Translations under genes and position numbers: made by a program
Notes under the pieces: generated by a model
Database searches by the model: none
What the model was told of the DNA's origin: nothing
The model's input: the letters and a program-made list of their open reading frames with translations, nothing else
Origin: Janthinobacterium sp. TB1-E2
GTDB lineage: Bacteria; Pseudomonadota; Gammaproteobacteria; Burkholderiales; Burkholderiaceae_D
Assembly: GCF_036885605.1 (NCBI RefSeq)
Contig: NZ_CP142523.1
Coordinates: forward strand, 992,001 to 1,056,000
Length of the DNA stretch: 64,000 bases
Direction: 5' to 3'
In this document: piece by piece, positions 39,338 to 48,193 of the stretch
How the letters are laid out: the number at the start of each line of letters is the position of its first letter
Numbering within the stretch: the first letter of the stretch is position 1

Positions 39338-39769
39338 TTACATGGCGGCGTTGCCGCCCATGGCGCTCTTTTGCAGCACGCAGCGTCCCGCTTCGCAGGT
39401 GGCGCCCGGGTCCGTGACGATGGAGCAGGTCGACATCATGCCGTCCGCTTGCTGCTGCTTGCGGCTGGCCTCGGCTTGCGCCAGGGCCAGGGCCTTGAGC
39501 TTCTTGCCGTCATTGTTTTTGCTGGACCAGGCCAGGTAGCGCTCGGGGCCGCCGCAAGCCTTGGCGCCGATGGCGATGGTCTGACATTGCTGGGTGGAAT
39601 CGCAGGCGGCGGTGCCCACTTCCGCCTGGATTTGCGCCAGCAAGCCGGCATTGCCGGGGGCGGGCGGCGCATCATCTTGCGTGGGGGCGCTGCCGCAGGC
39701 GCTGGCGGCCAGCAGCAGGAAGCTGGCGCACGTGGCGCGCAACAGGGCGGAGTAGGTAGGCGTTTTCAT
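39338..39769 (-). CDS. lipoprotein of unknown function, Cys-rich
   Basis: A 143-residue protein from the ATG at 39769 (GAAGG upstream). The lipoprotein signal has lipobox ASAC (Cys25). The mature chain has six further cysteines in pairs (ACDSTQQC, ACGG, TCSIV, TCEAGRC), suggesting disulphides in the periplasm. The segment QCQTIAIGAKACGGPERYLAWS resembles a small domain shared by several proteobacterial lipoproteins. Function is unknown. It lies divergent from the cytochrome c peroxidase, with about 210 bp between the starts. Confidence 0.82.
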   Translation of the reverse strand: MKTPTYSALLRATCASFLLLAASACGSAPTQDDAPPAPGNAGLLAQIQAEVGTAACDSTQQCQTIAIGAKACGGPERYLAWSSKNNDGKKLKALALAQAEASRKQQQADGMMSTCSIVTDPGATCEAGRCVLQKSAMGGNAAM

Positions 39770-39977
39770 GCCTTCATCATGTGCCACGCTTGCGTAAATG
39801 GCAAGCGCGATTCGCACTTGGCCAGAACCTTGATCCCGGTCATTTCCATTGTCAACCCGTCAAAGTTAATATAAATCAACATCCAATCAGCGATGTACGG
39901 GTGGCGACCGGGCCGGCGCGCTGCATTCCCGCGCCGGCGCGCGCCGCCGATTCGGGAATGTTTCCAGGAGTTAGACT

Positions 39978-40973
39978 ATGCGCAGCACCATGTCCCCCTT
40001 TCTCTTCATCGCCAGCCTCGCTCTCAGTGGCGCGTTGCACGCCGCCAGCAAGGAGCCGATCCAGCCGATTACTGCCGCCAAGGTGGCCAATCCAGCCATG
40101 GTCGAGCTGGGCAAGAAACTGTTTTTCGACCCGCGCCTGTCGCGCTCGGGATTTATTTCCTGCAACAGCTGCCATAACCTGAGCATGGGCGGCACGGACA
40201 ATATCAAGACCTCGATCGGCCACAACTGGCAGCGCGGGCCCATCAATTCGCCCACCGTGCTCAATGCCAGCATGAACGTGGCGCAATTCTGGGATGGCCG
40301 CGCCAAGGATTTGCAGGAGCAGGCGGGCGGCCCCATCGCCAATCCCGGTGAGATGGCTTTTACGCACGAGCTGGCCATCGACGTGCTGGCCTCGATTCCC
40401 GCCTACCGCGCGGAATTCCGGCAAGTGTTTGGCCAGGACAAGCTGACCATCGAACAAGTCACGCGCGCCATCGCCGCCTTCGAGGAAGTGCTGGTGACGC
40501 CCGGTTCCCGCTTCGATCAATGGCTGTCGGGCAAGAAAAGCGCGCTGACGAAAGACGAGCTGGCCGGCTACCAGCTGTTCAAATCGAGCGGCTGCATCGC
40601 CTGCCATAACGGCCCCGCCGTGGGCGGCAATACCTTCCAGAAGATGGGCGTGGTGGAACCGTATAAAACGGCGATGACGGCAGAAGGGCGCTCGGCCGTG
40701 ACGGGCAAGGATGCGGACCGCTTCAACTTCAAGGTGCCGACCTTGCGCAACGTGGAGCTGACGTATCCGTACTTCCACGATGGCGAAGCGGCGACCCTGA
40801 CGCAGGCCGTCGACGTGATGGGCCGCTTGCAGCTGGGCCGCACGTTTACGCCCGACGAAAACGCCAAGCTGGTGGCCTTCCTGAAAACCCTGACGGGCAA
40901 GCAGCCGCACATGGTGCTGCCGATCTTGCCGCCATCAAGCGACACGACGCCGCGGCCGGTGCCGTTTGACTGA
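39978..40973 (+). CDS. di-heme cytochrome c peroxidase
   Basis: A 331-residue protein with an N-terminal signal peptide (MRSTMSPFLFIASLALSGALHA). Two covalent heme c sites are present: CNSCH at 62-66 and CIACH at 206-210. The conserved NSPTVLNASMNVAQFWDGRAKDLQEQAGGPI block, the Trp in the FWDGR motif and the later Met-bearing region (FQKMGVVEPYK) are typical of CcpA/MauG-family periplasmic peroxidases that reduce hydrogen peroxide with electrons from cytochrome c. The gene starts behind CAGGAG. No partner genes are evident. Confidence 0.94.
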   Translation: MRSTMSPFLFIASLALSGALHAASKEPIQPITAAKVANPAMVELGKKLFFDPRLSRSGFISCNSCHNLSMGGTDNIKTSIGHNWQRGPINSPTVLNASMNVAQFWDGRAKDLQEQAGGPIANPGEMAFTHELAIDVLASIPAYRAEFRQVFGQDKLTIEQVTRAIAAFEEVLVTPGSRFDQWLSGKKSALTKDELAGYQLFKSSGCIACHNGPAVGGNTFQKMGVVEPYKTAMTAEGRSAVTGKDADRFNFKVPTLRNVELTYPYFHDGEAATLTQAVDVMGRLQLGRTFTPDENAKLVAFLKTLTGKQPHMVLPILPPSSDTTPRPVPFD

Positions 40974-40983
40974 GTGAGTGTGG

Positions 40984-41019
40984 TGTCGGATTACGCCCTT
41001 GCGGGCTAATCCGACCTAC
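40984..41019. repeat. palindromic extragenic repeat, copy D1
   Basis: TGTCGGATTACGCCC...GGGCTAATCCGACCTAC; short-stem member of the family, first of an inverted pair. Confidence 0.8.
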
Positions 41020-41028
41020 TCTCTCGGC

Positions 41029-41068
41029 GTAGGTCGGATTAGCGGCGGCACGTCGCGTAATCCGACAT
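41029..41068. repeat. palindromic extragenic repeat, copy D2 (inverted)
   Basis: GTAGGTCGGATTAGCGGCGG...CGCGTAATCCGACATT, in the opposite orientation to D1 with 9 bp between. The pair lies between the convergent peroxidase and S9 peptidase genes. Confidence 0.8.
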
Positions 41069-41079
41069 TCTGATATCGC

Positions 41080-43473
41080 TTACTTCAACGTACGCTGGAA
41101 CAATTGATAGATGCGGCGGTACTCGTCATACCATGCTTCCGGCTGCACGAAACCGTGGCGCTCCATCGGGTAGCTGGCCATTTCCCAGTTATCCTTTTTC
41201 AACTCGATCAGGCGCTGCGACAGGCGCACGGAGTCCTGGTAAAACACGTTGTCGTCGATCATGCCGTGGGCGATCAGCAGGTTGCCCGTCAGCTTGTCCG
41301 CGTACTCGATCGGCGACGAAATCTTGTACGCTTGCGGATCGATGTCCGGCGTGTTCAGGATATTCGCCGTGTACTCGTGGTTGTAGGTCGTCCAGTCCGT
41401 CACTGGGCGCAGGGCGGCGCCCGATTTGAAGATGTCCGGCGCGCGCATCAGGGCCATCAGGCTCATGAAGCCGCCATAGCTGCCGCCATAGATGCCCACG
41501 TTCTTGATGTCGCCCTGGTGCTGGGCTGCCAGCCAGTTGGCGCCATCGACAAAATCTTCCAGTTCCGGGTGGCCCATCTGGCGGTAGATGGCCGTGCGCC
41601 AGGCGCTGCCGTAGCCGAGCGAGGCGCGGTAGTCGACGTCGAGCACGATGTAGCCTTGCTCGACCAGCAGGTTGTGGAACATCTGTTCGCGGAAGTACAC
41701 GGGATAGCGCTCGGTCACATTCTGCAGGTAGCCGGCGCCGTGCGCGAACATGACGATCGGGTAGCGCTTGCCCGCTTCCAGCTGCTTTGGCCGGTACAGC
41801 TTGGCCCAGATGGGCGCCGCGCCATGCGTGGACGGCACTTGCACCAGTTCCGGCATGACCCAGTTGCGCGCCTTGAAGGCGTCGCTGCGTGTATCCGTGA
41901 GGATGTTCGCCTTGCCGCCAGAGACAGAAACGGTGGCCAGCTGGGCCGGCATATAGCTGGTGGAATAGCGCAGCAGCAGCTTGCCGTTGTCGGGCGACAG
42001 GCCGAAGTTTTCCACGCCTTTCAAACTGGTGACTTCGCGCGCGCCGCCATCCTTGGCCGTGCTGGCGCACACTTCATACGTGCCTGGCGCTTGCCGGTTG
42101 CACATGAAATAGGCATTCTTGCCGTCGCGGCTCCATTCGACGGCGCTCACTTCCCACTGGCCGCTGGTCAGTGCGCGCGCCGGAGCCGCGCCCTGTTTCG
42201 TGTACAGGTGGGCGTAGCCGCTTTCCTCGGACAGATACCACAGGGTGGCGTTGTCGGGCAGCCAGCCGAATTCCTCGGCGCGGCGGTTGACCCAGGCCGT
42301 ATCGCTGATGCGGTGCACGGGTACGAGGGCGCCGTTGGCCAGGTCGACGTTGGCGAGCCAGCCGTCCTTGTTGTCGATGGCACGGATACGCACGGCGGCC
42401 TTGCTGCCGTCATCGGTCCAGGCGATGCCGTCGCGCTGGGCGTCGATGCGCACGGCACGGTTGCCTTTCAACGGCGGCAGCTTCTGTTCCGCGCGCAGGG
42501 AGGCCAACGGATCGGTGGCGATGCCGGGCAGGTTGTCAAAGGCGATCTCGCGCACCTGGCCCGTGCGCAGGTCGGCCAGTTTCAGGCTTTGCGCGATCGG
42601 CATGTTGCGGCCCACGCGCGCGCGTTCGTCGTCCGCTTCCGGATAGCCCGTTTCCGTGACATAGCGGGCCAGTTTACCCAGCTTGCCCTTTTCGGCGGCC
42701 TTGTCCTGCGTGACGAACAGCAGCCAGCGGCCGTCCGGCGACAGGGCGCTGCCGGAAATCGTCACTTTCTCGCCCAGGTAGATCGGTTCCGGCGCGCGCG
42801 TGGCATCGAGGCGGCGCTCTTCATGGCGGCGTTCGCGGTTCGCGTCGCGGTCTTCCTTCTGGCGCGCCAGGTTGACGATCAGGCGCAGCTGCAGTTCGCG
42901 CAGGGCGTCCGCTTCCGGCTTGGCGTCCGGGTCCTTGGCCGCGCGCAGCAGGGCCACGGGGGCGCTCAGGCGATCAAGACGGTTCCAGCTGAACCAGTCG
43001 GTGCCGCTGCGGTATTGCACGGCGCCGCCGTCGCTGGAATATTGCGGGTCGCTGATGGCCGTCACACCGCGCGTGATTTGCGTCAGGGCGCCGTTTTTCA
43101 GGTCGCGCTCGAACAAGTCGCCGTTGCGCAGCAGGATGGCGCGCGTGCCGGCCCGGTTGACGACCATCTGCTGGCCATCGAGGTTGGCCAGCTGCGCATC
43201 GTCGACCTTCTTGCCGCTATTGAGCTTGGCGTTCGCGCCTGGTAATTGATAGGTGTCGCGCAGAGGCGAGCCGAGGCGTTTTTGCTTGTAGTAGAGCTGG
43301 CCATTCCAGCCCCACCATGCCGCTTCGACGGGTGTGCCAATCCAGTCGGGATCGGCCATGGCCTGGTCCAAGGTGATCGGCGTGGGCGCGGTGGCGGTGG
43401 AGGAAGGGGCCGCATGCGCGGCGGGCAGCAAAGAGAGCAGCAGGAGCGGCAGCAGGGGAAGAACCAGACGCAT
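41080..43473 (-). CDS. S9 family peptidase (prolyl oligopeptidase/DPP-IV type), secreted
   Basis: A 797-residue protein with a signal peptide (MRLVLPLLPLLLLSLLPAAHA). The N-terminal half is a beta-propeller with repeated W-x-x-N/D-like blades (for example DGSKAAVRIRAI, DNATLWYLSEESGYAHLYT, WSRDGKNAYFMCN). The C-terminal alpha/beta-hydrolase domain has the nucleophile elbow GIYGGSYGGFMSLMALM, the acid in the HGMIDDNVFYQD segment and the catalytic His in MERHGF. It is a probable periplasmic or extracellular dipeptidyl-peptidase or acylaminoacyl-peptidase-like enzyme. Both ends are free: a repeat pair after the stop, an upstream gap of 92 bp to the GGDEF-EAL gene. Confidence 0.93.
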   Translation of the reverse strand: MRLVLPLLPLLLLSLLPAAHAAPSSTATAPTPITLDQAMADPDWIGTPVEAAWWGWNGQLYYKQKRLGSPLRDTYQLPGANAKLNSGKKVDDAQLANLDGQQMVVNRAGTRAILLRNGDLFERDLKNGALTQITRGVTAISDPQYSSDGGAVQYRSGTDWFSWNRLDRLSAPVALLRAAKDPDAKPEADALRELQLRLIVNLARQKEDRDANRERRHEERRLDATRAPEPIYLGEKVTISGSALSPDGRWLLFVTQDKAAEKGKLGKLARYVTETGYPEADDERARVGRNMPIAQSLKLADLRTGQVREIAFDNLPGIATDPLASLRAEQKLPPLKGNRAVRIDAQRDGIAWTDDGSKAAVRIRAIDNKDGWLANVDLANGALVPVHRISDTAWVNRRAEEFGWLPDNATLWYLSEESGYAHLYTKQGAAPARALTSGQWEVSAVEWSRDGKNAYFMCNRQAPGTYEVCASTAKDGGAREVTSLKGVENFGLSPDNGKLLLRYSTSYMPAQLATVSVSGGKANILTDTRSDAFKARNWVMPELVQVPSTHGAAPIWAKLYRPKQLEAGKRYPIVMFAHGAGYLQNVTERYPVYFREQMFHNLLVEQGYIVLDVDYRASLGYGSAWRTAIYRQMGHPELEDFVDGANWLAAQHQGDIKNVGIYGGSYGGFMSLMALMRAPDIFKSGAALRPVTDWTTYNHEYTANILNTPDIDPQAYKISSPIEYADKLTGNLLIAHGMIDDNVFYQDSVRLSQRLIELKKDNWEMASYPMERHGFVQPEAWYDEYRRIYQLFQRTLK

Positions 43474-43565
43474 CGGGGATCACTTTAATCAAAGGGGATG
43501 ATGAAGGTACAGGCTATGAGGCCGGTATTCTAGCGGAGGAGTTGCGTGCAGGAAATGTCGGAAAG

Positions 43566-45830
43566 CTAAGCCTGGTGCCGGGCCAGCCAGGCGAGAAAGT
43601 CGGCGAGCGGCATCGGCCGCGCATACAGGAAGCCCTGCAAGCCGTCGCAATCGTGGGCGATGAGGAAGTCTGCCTGCTCCTGCGTTTCCACGCCTTCGGC
43701 CACGACGCGCAAGCCCAGATGGCGCGCCATGGCCAGGATCGCTTGCACGATGGCCGTGTCGCGCGCATCGTGCGGCGTGTCGTCGATGAAGCGCTTGTCG
43801 ATTTTGAGTTCATACAGCGGCATCGAGGTCAGGTAGGCGAGGCTGGAATAGCCGGTGCCGAAATCGTCGATGGAAAAGCGGATGCCCAGGTCCGCCAGTT
43901 CGCGCATGCGCGCCAACGAGGCGTCGCGCTGGTCGATCAGCAAACCCTCCGTCAATTCCAGGATCAGGGCGCCGGCCGGCGTGCCGTGTTCGGCAAGCGC
44001 CGCCTGCACGCGGGAAGCGAAATCGGGCTGGCGAAACTGGGCCGGGCTGACGTTCACGGACAGGGCGACGGGCGATCCCGCCTGCGCCAGCACCCTGGCG
44101 GCGCGGCATGCTTCGCGCAGCGCCCAGTGGCCCAGCTTGACGATCAGCCCCGATTCCTCGGCGATGGGAATGAAGATATCCGGCGCGATGTACGTGCCGT
44201 CCGCCTGCGGCCAGCGCATCAGCAATTCGGCGCCCGTGACCCGGCCGTGACGGTCGACCTGCGGCTGCACGTGCATGCATAACACATGGTCATCGAGGGC
44301 GCGCGCCAGCGCCCGTTCCAGGGTCAGCCGGCGCTCCACGCCCGCCTGCATGGCCGCTTCAAAGAAGGCGATGCCGTTGCGCCCTTCGGCCTTGGCGCGG
44401 TACATGGCGATGTCCGCTTCGCGCAGCAGGTCGTGCGCCTGCTGCTCCATTTTCGGCAGCAGGGTCACGCCGATGCTGGCGCTGCAATGATAGGACTGCG
44501 CGCCGATCTCGAAGTCGCGCGCGATGGCGGCACGGATTTTCTCGGCTACCTGGGCCGCGGCGCGCGCGGCGCTGTCCAGGTCATCGGCCAGGTGCGCCAG
44601 CAGCACGACGAATTCATCGCCGCCGATGCGCGCCACTGTGTCGGCCTTGCGCATCAGCTGCGCCAGCCGTTCGCCCGCCAGGCGCAGCAGCGCGTCGCCG
44701 GTGGCGTGGCCGCGCGCGTCGTTGATGTGCTTGAAGTGGTCGAGGTCGATGAACATCAGCGCGCTGATGGACTGGTTGCGCGGCGCGGCGGCCAGCAAGT
44801 GGCCGATGCGGTCCATCAGCAGGCGCCGGTTGGGCAGGCCCGTCAGCACATCGTAGAAGGCCAGGCGGTGGATGTCCGCTTCCGATTTCTTGCGCTCGTC
44901 GATTTCGCGCTCGACGGCCACCCAGTGCGTCTGCTTGCCATCCGCATCCGTAAATGGCACCAGTTCCGCCTCGACCCAGTACGCCTTGCCGGCCTTGTTG
45001 TAATTCAGTAATTCCGCCCTGGCTGGCTGGGCGCGGGCCATGGCGGCGGCGACGCGCGCCAGTTCGTCCGCATCGGTGGCGGGGCCTTGCTGGAACAGCA
45101 GGCTGCGGCCCAGCACTTCGGCGCGCGCATAGCCGCTGCTGCGCTCGAAGGCGTCGTTGACGAAGATGATGCGCGTGGCGGGCACCGTACCCGCGCCTAA
45201 CGCGGTATCGGCCACTTCGGCGATCATCACCATGTCGTTCAGGCGGGCCAGCGCCGTGGCCGTCAAGCGCAGGTCGGCGTTCAGCTGCGACAGGGCCTGG
45301 CTGCTGCGTTCCAGGTGGCGCAGCAGGAAGGCGCAGGACAGGGTCAGTACGGCGGCGATGAACAGGAAGTTCAGGGCCACGATCAGCGCGCGCAGCACGG
45401 GCGAATCGGGTACGCCGCGCAATTGCAGTTCCACGTCGGGATGCAGGCCGAGCAGAAAGATGGTCAGCGACGTCAGCGCCAGGGTCGACAAGGCTGGCCG
45501 CATGCCCAGCAGCAGGGCCGCCAGCACGGGCATGAGCATCATGTAGATCTGGCTGACGGGGCCGATTTTCATCAGCAGGCCCACGCCCACCAGATAGGCG
45601 ACGATGAGGAATTGCCACACGCGCCAGCGGTAGGGCATGGCGCGCAGATGCCAGATGAGGCCGATCCAGCCGATGGCCAGCAAGTCGAGGGCTACTATGG
45701 ACCAGATAGCTTCGCGCGCAGCCAGCAGGGCGCTGGGGATGGCAGTGGCGATGCCCAGCAGCAGTACCGCCTGCAGCAGGCGCGTAAAAATCTGTCCGCG
45801 CCAGTGCGCGAGATCGTTTGACGCGGCCAC
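43566..45830 (-). CDS. membrane GGDEF-EAL protein with PAS domain
   Basis: A 754-residue protein. N-terminal hydrophobic region with about six membrane helices (residues 10-180), then a PAS domain (about 200-320: FVNDAFERSSGYARAEVLGRSLLF), a GGDEF domain with intact IGGDEF and an upstream RxxD inhibitory site (RKAD five residues before), and an EAL domain with ELLMRW (a form of E-x-L), NVSPAQF, DDFGTGYSSLAYL, and GVETQEQ. Both active sites look intact, so it could make or break c-di-GMP; which dominates cannot be read from sequence. It is membrane-bound and may respond to redox or a small ligand through PAS. Confidence 0.93.
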   Translation of the reverse strand: MAASNDLAHWRGQIFTRLLQAVLLLGIATAIPSALLAAREAIWSIVALDLLAIGWIGLIWHLRAMPYRWRVWQFLIVAYLVGVGLLMKIGPVSQIYMMLMPVLAALLLGMRPALSTLALTSLTIFLLGLHPDVELQLRGVPDSPVLRALIVALNFLFIAAVLTLSCAFLLRHLERSSQALSQLNADLRLTATALARLNDMVMIAEVADTALGAGTVPATRIIFVNDAFERSSGYARAEVLGRSLLFQQGPATDADELARVAAAMARAQPARAELLNYNKAGKAYWVEAELVPFTDADGKQTHWVAVEREIDERKKSEADIHRLAFYDVLTGLPNRRLLMDRIGHLLAAAPRNQSISALMFIDLDHFKHINDARGHATGDALLRLAGERLAQLMRKADTVARIGGDEFVVLLAHLADDLDSAARAAAQVAEKIRAAIARDFEIGAQSYHCSASIGVTLLPKMEQQAHDLLREADIAMYRAKAEGRNGIAFFEAAMQAGVERRLTLERALARALDDHVLCMHVQPQVDRHGRVTGAELLMRWPQADGTYIAPDIFIPIAEESGLIVKLGHWALREACRAARVLAQAGSPVALSVNVSPAQFRQPDFASRVQAALAEHGTPAGALILELTEGLLIDQRDASLARMRELADLGIRFSIDDFGTGYSSLAYLTSMPLYELKIDKRFIDDTPHDARDTAIVQAILAMARHLGLRVVAEGVETQEQADFLIAHDCDGLQGFLYARPMPLADFLAWLARHQA

Positions 45831-45964
45831 GCTGCCGTCCTTTCCTCAGGGAGCTCTGCTGCCGAGCTGAGCAGTATGGTAAAAATATTACGCGGTATCT
45901 TTCAGCATGTCATCTTGATCATTCGGCATGATTGACGGCGCGACCACAAGGCGCATAGGGCCGC

Positions 45965-46771
45965 CTAGTCCGTTTGCGCCGTGGGCCAGTAGTGGCTATC
46001 TGGCGTATCGCGCGCGCCGAAGATGGCCTGGCCGACGCGCACGACGGTGGCGCCTTCCTCAATGGCGATTTCATAATCGCCGGACATGCCCATCGACAGC
46101 TCGTCGAGGCTGACGCCATCGGGGGCGCCCTGGCGCAACCGGTCGCGCAATTCGCGCAGCAGCACGAAGCAGCGGCGCACGCGCACGGCTTCCGCCGACA
46201 ACAGCGCCAAGGTCATGAGCCCGCGCACGCGCAGCGCCGGGAAGGCGGACAGCTGGTGCAGGAAAGCGGCCACCTCGTCCGGCGGCAAGCCGTACTTGCT
46301 GGCTTCTCCCGAGGTGTTTACTTGCACGAACACATCGAGCCCGCGCCCTTCCGCTTGCAGGCGACGTTCCAGCGCCTCGGCCACGCGCAGGCTGTCGAGC
46401 GCCTGGAATTCGCTGGCAAAGCGCGCCACCAGCTTGGCCTTGTTGGTCTGCAAATGGCCGATCACCGACCATTGCAGGTTGGCCAGGTCCGCCATCGCTT
46501 CCCATTTGCGGCCCGCCTCCTGCGGCTTGTTTTCTCCGAGCATGCGGCAACCGGCGGCGTAGGCCAGGCGCAGGCTCGCCTCGGGCTTGGTCTTGCTGAC
46601 CGGCAGCAGGCGCACGCCGGCCGGATCGCGTCCGACCCGCTGGCAGGCGGCGGCCATGCGCGCGTGGACTTCTGCCAGGTTGCGGCGGAAGTCGTCCATC
46701 GACACGGCTTGCGGCCAGCGCCCATGCCGCTCATGCATGGTGGGGGTGAGCAGGGGAGTGTCTGTGTTCAT
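45965..46771 (-). CDS. YggS/PLPBP family pyridoxal phosphate homeostasis protein
   Basis: A 268-residue alanine-racemase-like TIM-barrel protein. PLP Lys lies in LPVSKTKP; other landmarks are WSVIGHLQTNKAKLVARF, QVNTSGEASKYGLPPDE, and SMGMSGDYEIAIEEGATVVRVGQAIFG for the phosphate. The usual GENYVQE is GENKPQE here, and an N-terminal leader of about 20 residues is longer than normal, so this may be a secondary paralogue and not the proC-linked copy. Proteins of this family bind PLP and control B6 and amino acid homeostasis without clear catalysis. It is divergent from a MocR/PLP-dependent regulator, which makes a B6 link likely. Confidence 0.92.
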   Translation of the reverse strand: MNTDTPLLTPTMHERHGRWPQAVSMDDFRRNLAEVHARMAAACQRVGRDPAGVRLLPVSKTKPEASLRLAYAAGCRMLGENKPQEAGRKWEAMADLANLQWSVIGHLQTNKAKLVARFASEFQALDSLRVAEALERRLQAEGRGLDVFVQVNTSGEASKYGLPPDEVAAFLHQLSAFPALRVRGLMTLALLSAEAVRVRRCFVLLRELRDRLRQGAPDGVSLDELSMGMSGDYEIAIEEGATVVRVGQAIFGARDTPDSHYWPTAQTD

Positions 46772-46819
46772 GTGTCAGCCTTGTGTTCGCCTTTAGCGGC
46801 AGCAGTCGCGGGAGTGGTG

Positions 46820-46831
46820 TATTATTGTCCT
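46820..46831 (+). promoter_or_regulatory. -10-like element immediately before the MocR gene
   Basis: TATTAT at 46820-46825 ends 6 bases before the ATG at 46832. No Shine-Dalgarno is present (GGGAG at 46810 is too far). No -35 is recognisable. Confidence 0.4.
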
Positions 46832-48163
46832 ATGCCAAAATATATCATGTCTGAGACTATCGTGAAGATTGCCGGGAAAACCGCCGCGGAACTGTTCGAC
46901 AGCATCCGCGCGCTGACGCAGGCGGGCGAGTTGCTGCCGGGCCAGGAGCTGCCGACCGTGCGCGAGCTGGCCGCGACCCTGGGCGTCAACCGCAATACCG
47001 TGTCGCTGGCTTACCAGCGCCTGGTGACGGCCGGGATCGCGGTCACGCAAGGGCGTCTGGGCACGGCCATCCGCGCGCAGCGCGATCCCGGCGAGCAGGA
47101 AGGCTTGCTGCCCGGCTCGCCGCTGGCCGACCTGGGCGGCGGCAATCCGAATCTGGCCTGGCTGCCCGATGTCGGCGCGGCCCTGGCGCGCAAGCCATAC
47201 CGTCCGCGCCTGTATGGCGAAGCCATCGTCGATTCGGAACTGGAAGTGCTGGCGCGTCGCTGGCTGGCCGGCGATTGTCCCGGAGGCCACGACATCACCG
47301 TGACGAATGGGGCGGTCGATGCGGTCGAGCGCCTCCTGGGGGCGCACCTGGCCGCGGGCGACAAGGTGGCCGTGGAAGACCCTTGTTTCGTCAGCAGCAT
47401 CAACACCTTGCGCATCGCCGGACTGCACGCCGTTGGCGTGGCCGTCGATGCCGAGGGGATGCAGCCCGGGGCGCTGGAACGGGCGCTGGCGCAAGGCGCG
47501 CAAGCCGTCATCGTGACGCCGCGCGCGCACAATCCCACCGGCTGCAGCCTGAGCGCGGCGCGCGCGGATCAGCTGCGCGCCGTGCTGGCCGCCTATCCGC
47601 ACGTGCTGGTCATCGTCGACGACCATTTCTCGCTGTTGTCCACGGCCGGCTACCAGGACGTGATACCCCCTGCTTCCCGGCGCTGGGCGCTGGTCCGATC
47701 GGTATCGAAGATCTTCGGCCCCGACCTGCGCCTGGCCGTTGTCGCCAGCGACGGGCAGACGGCCCAGCGTTTGCGCTTGCGACTGGCGCCCGGCACGAAC
47801 TGGGTCAGCCATCTTTTGCAGGATGCCGTGAGCGCCTGCCTGTCGTCGTCCGACGTGTCCGCGCAGGTGGTCCTGGCCCGCGCCGACTATGCGCGCCGAC
47901 GCGACATGGTGGCGGCGGCGCTGGCGGCGCAAGGCCTGGTCTGCGCCAGTCCCGCCGATGGGCTGAACCTGTGGCTGCCGCTGCCGGACAGCAGCCAGGC
48001 GGCCGTGCTGGCGCTGGCCCGGCATGGCTGGCTGGTGCGCGGCGGCGAAGCCTTCGGCGTGCAGGCGCCGGCGCAGGGATTGCGGATCACCGTGTCGACC
48101 ATCGATGACGCGGGCGCGCAGGCGTTCGCCGCGGTGCTGGCCCAGGTGCTGGGCCGGTCATAG
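46832..48163 (+). CDS. MocR/GntR-type regulator with aminotransferase domain
   Basis: A 443-residue protein from the ATG at 46832 (an ATG at 46847 would give 438). The N-terminal wHTH of the GntR family is clear (LFDSIRALTQAGELLPGQELPTVRELAATLGVNRNTVSLAYQRL). A short linker leads into a fold-type-I aminotransferase domain, with DITVTNGAVDAVERLL, PRAHNPTG, IVDDHFSLLS and the PLP Lys in RSVSKIFGPDLRLAVV. MocR regulators use PLP or a PLP-adduct as effector. The divergent YggS-like gene, with 60 bp between the two starts, suggests control of B6 homeostasis and autoregulation. Neither start has a ribosome site. Confidence 0.92.
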   Translation: MPKYIMSETIVKIAGKTAAELFDSIRALTQAGELLPGQELPTVRELAATLGVNRNTVSLAYQRLVTAGIAVTQGRLGTAIRAQRDPGEQEGLLPGSPLADLGGGNPNLAWLPDVGAALARKPYRPRLYGEAIVDSELEVLARRWLAGDCPGGHDITVTNGAVDAVERLLGAHLAAGDKVAVEDPCFVSSINTLRIAGLHAVGVAVDAEGMQPGALERALAQGAQAVIVTPRAHNPTGCSLSAARADQLRAVLAAYPHVLVIVDDHFSLLSTAGYQDVIPPASRRWALVRSVSKIFGPDLRLAVVASDGQTAQRLRLRLAPGTNWVSHLLQDAVSACLSSSDVSAQVVLARADYARRRDMVAAALAAQGLVCASPADGLNLWLPLPDSSQAAVLALARHGWLVRGGEAFGVQAPAQGLRITVSTIDDAGAQAFAAVLAQVLGRS

Positions 48164-48193
48164 TTTCAGTTACTCGCTACAGAAGGGAACATC

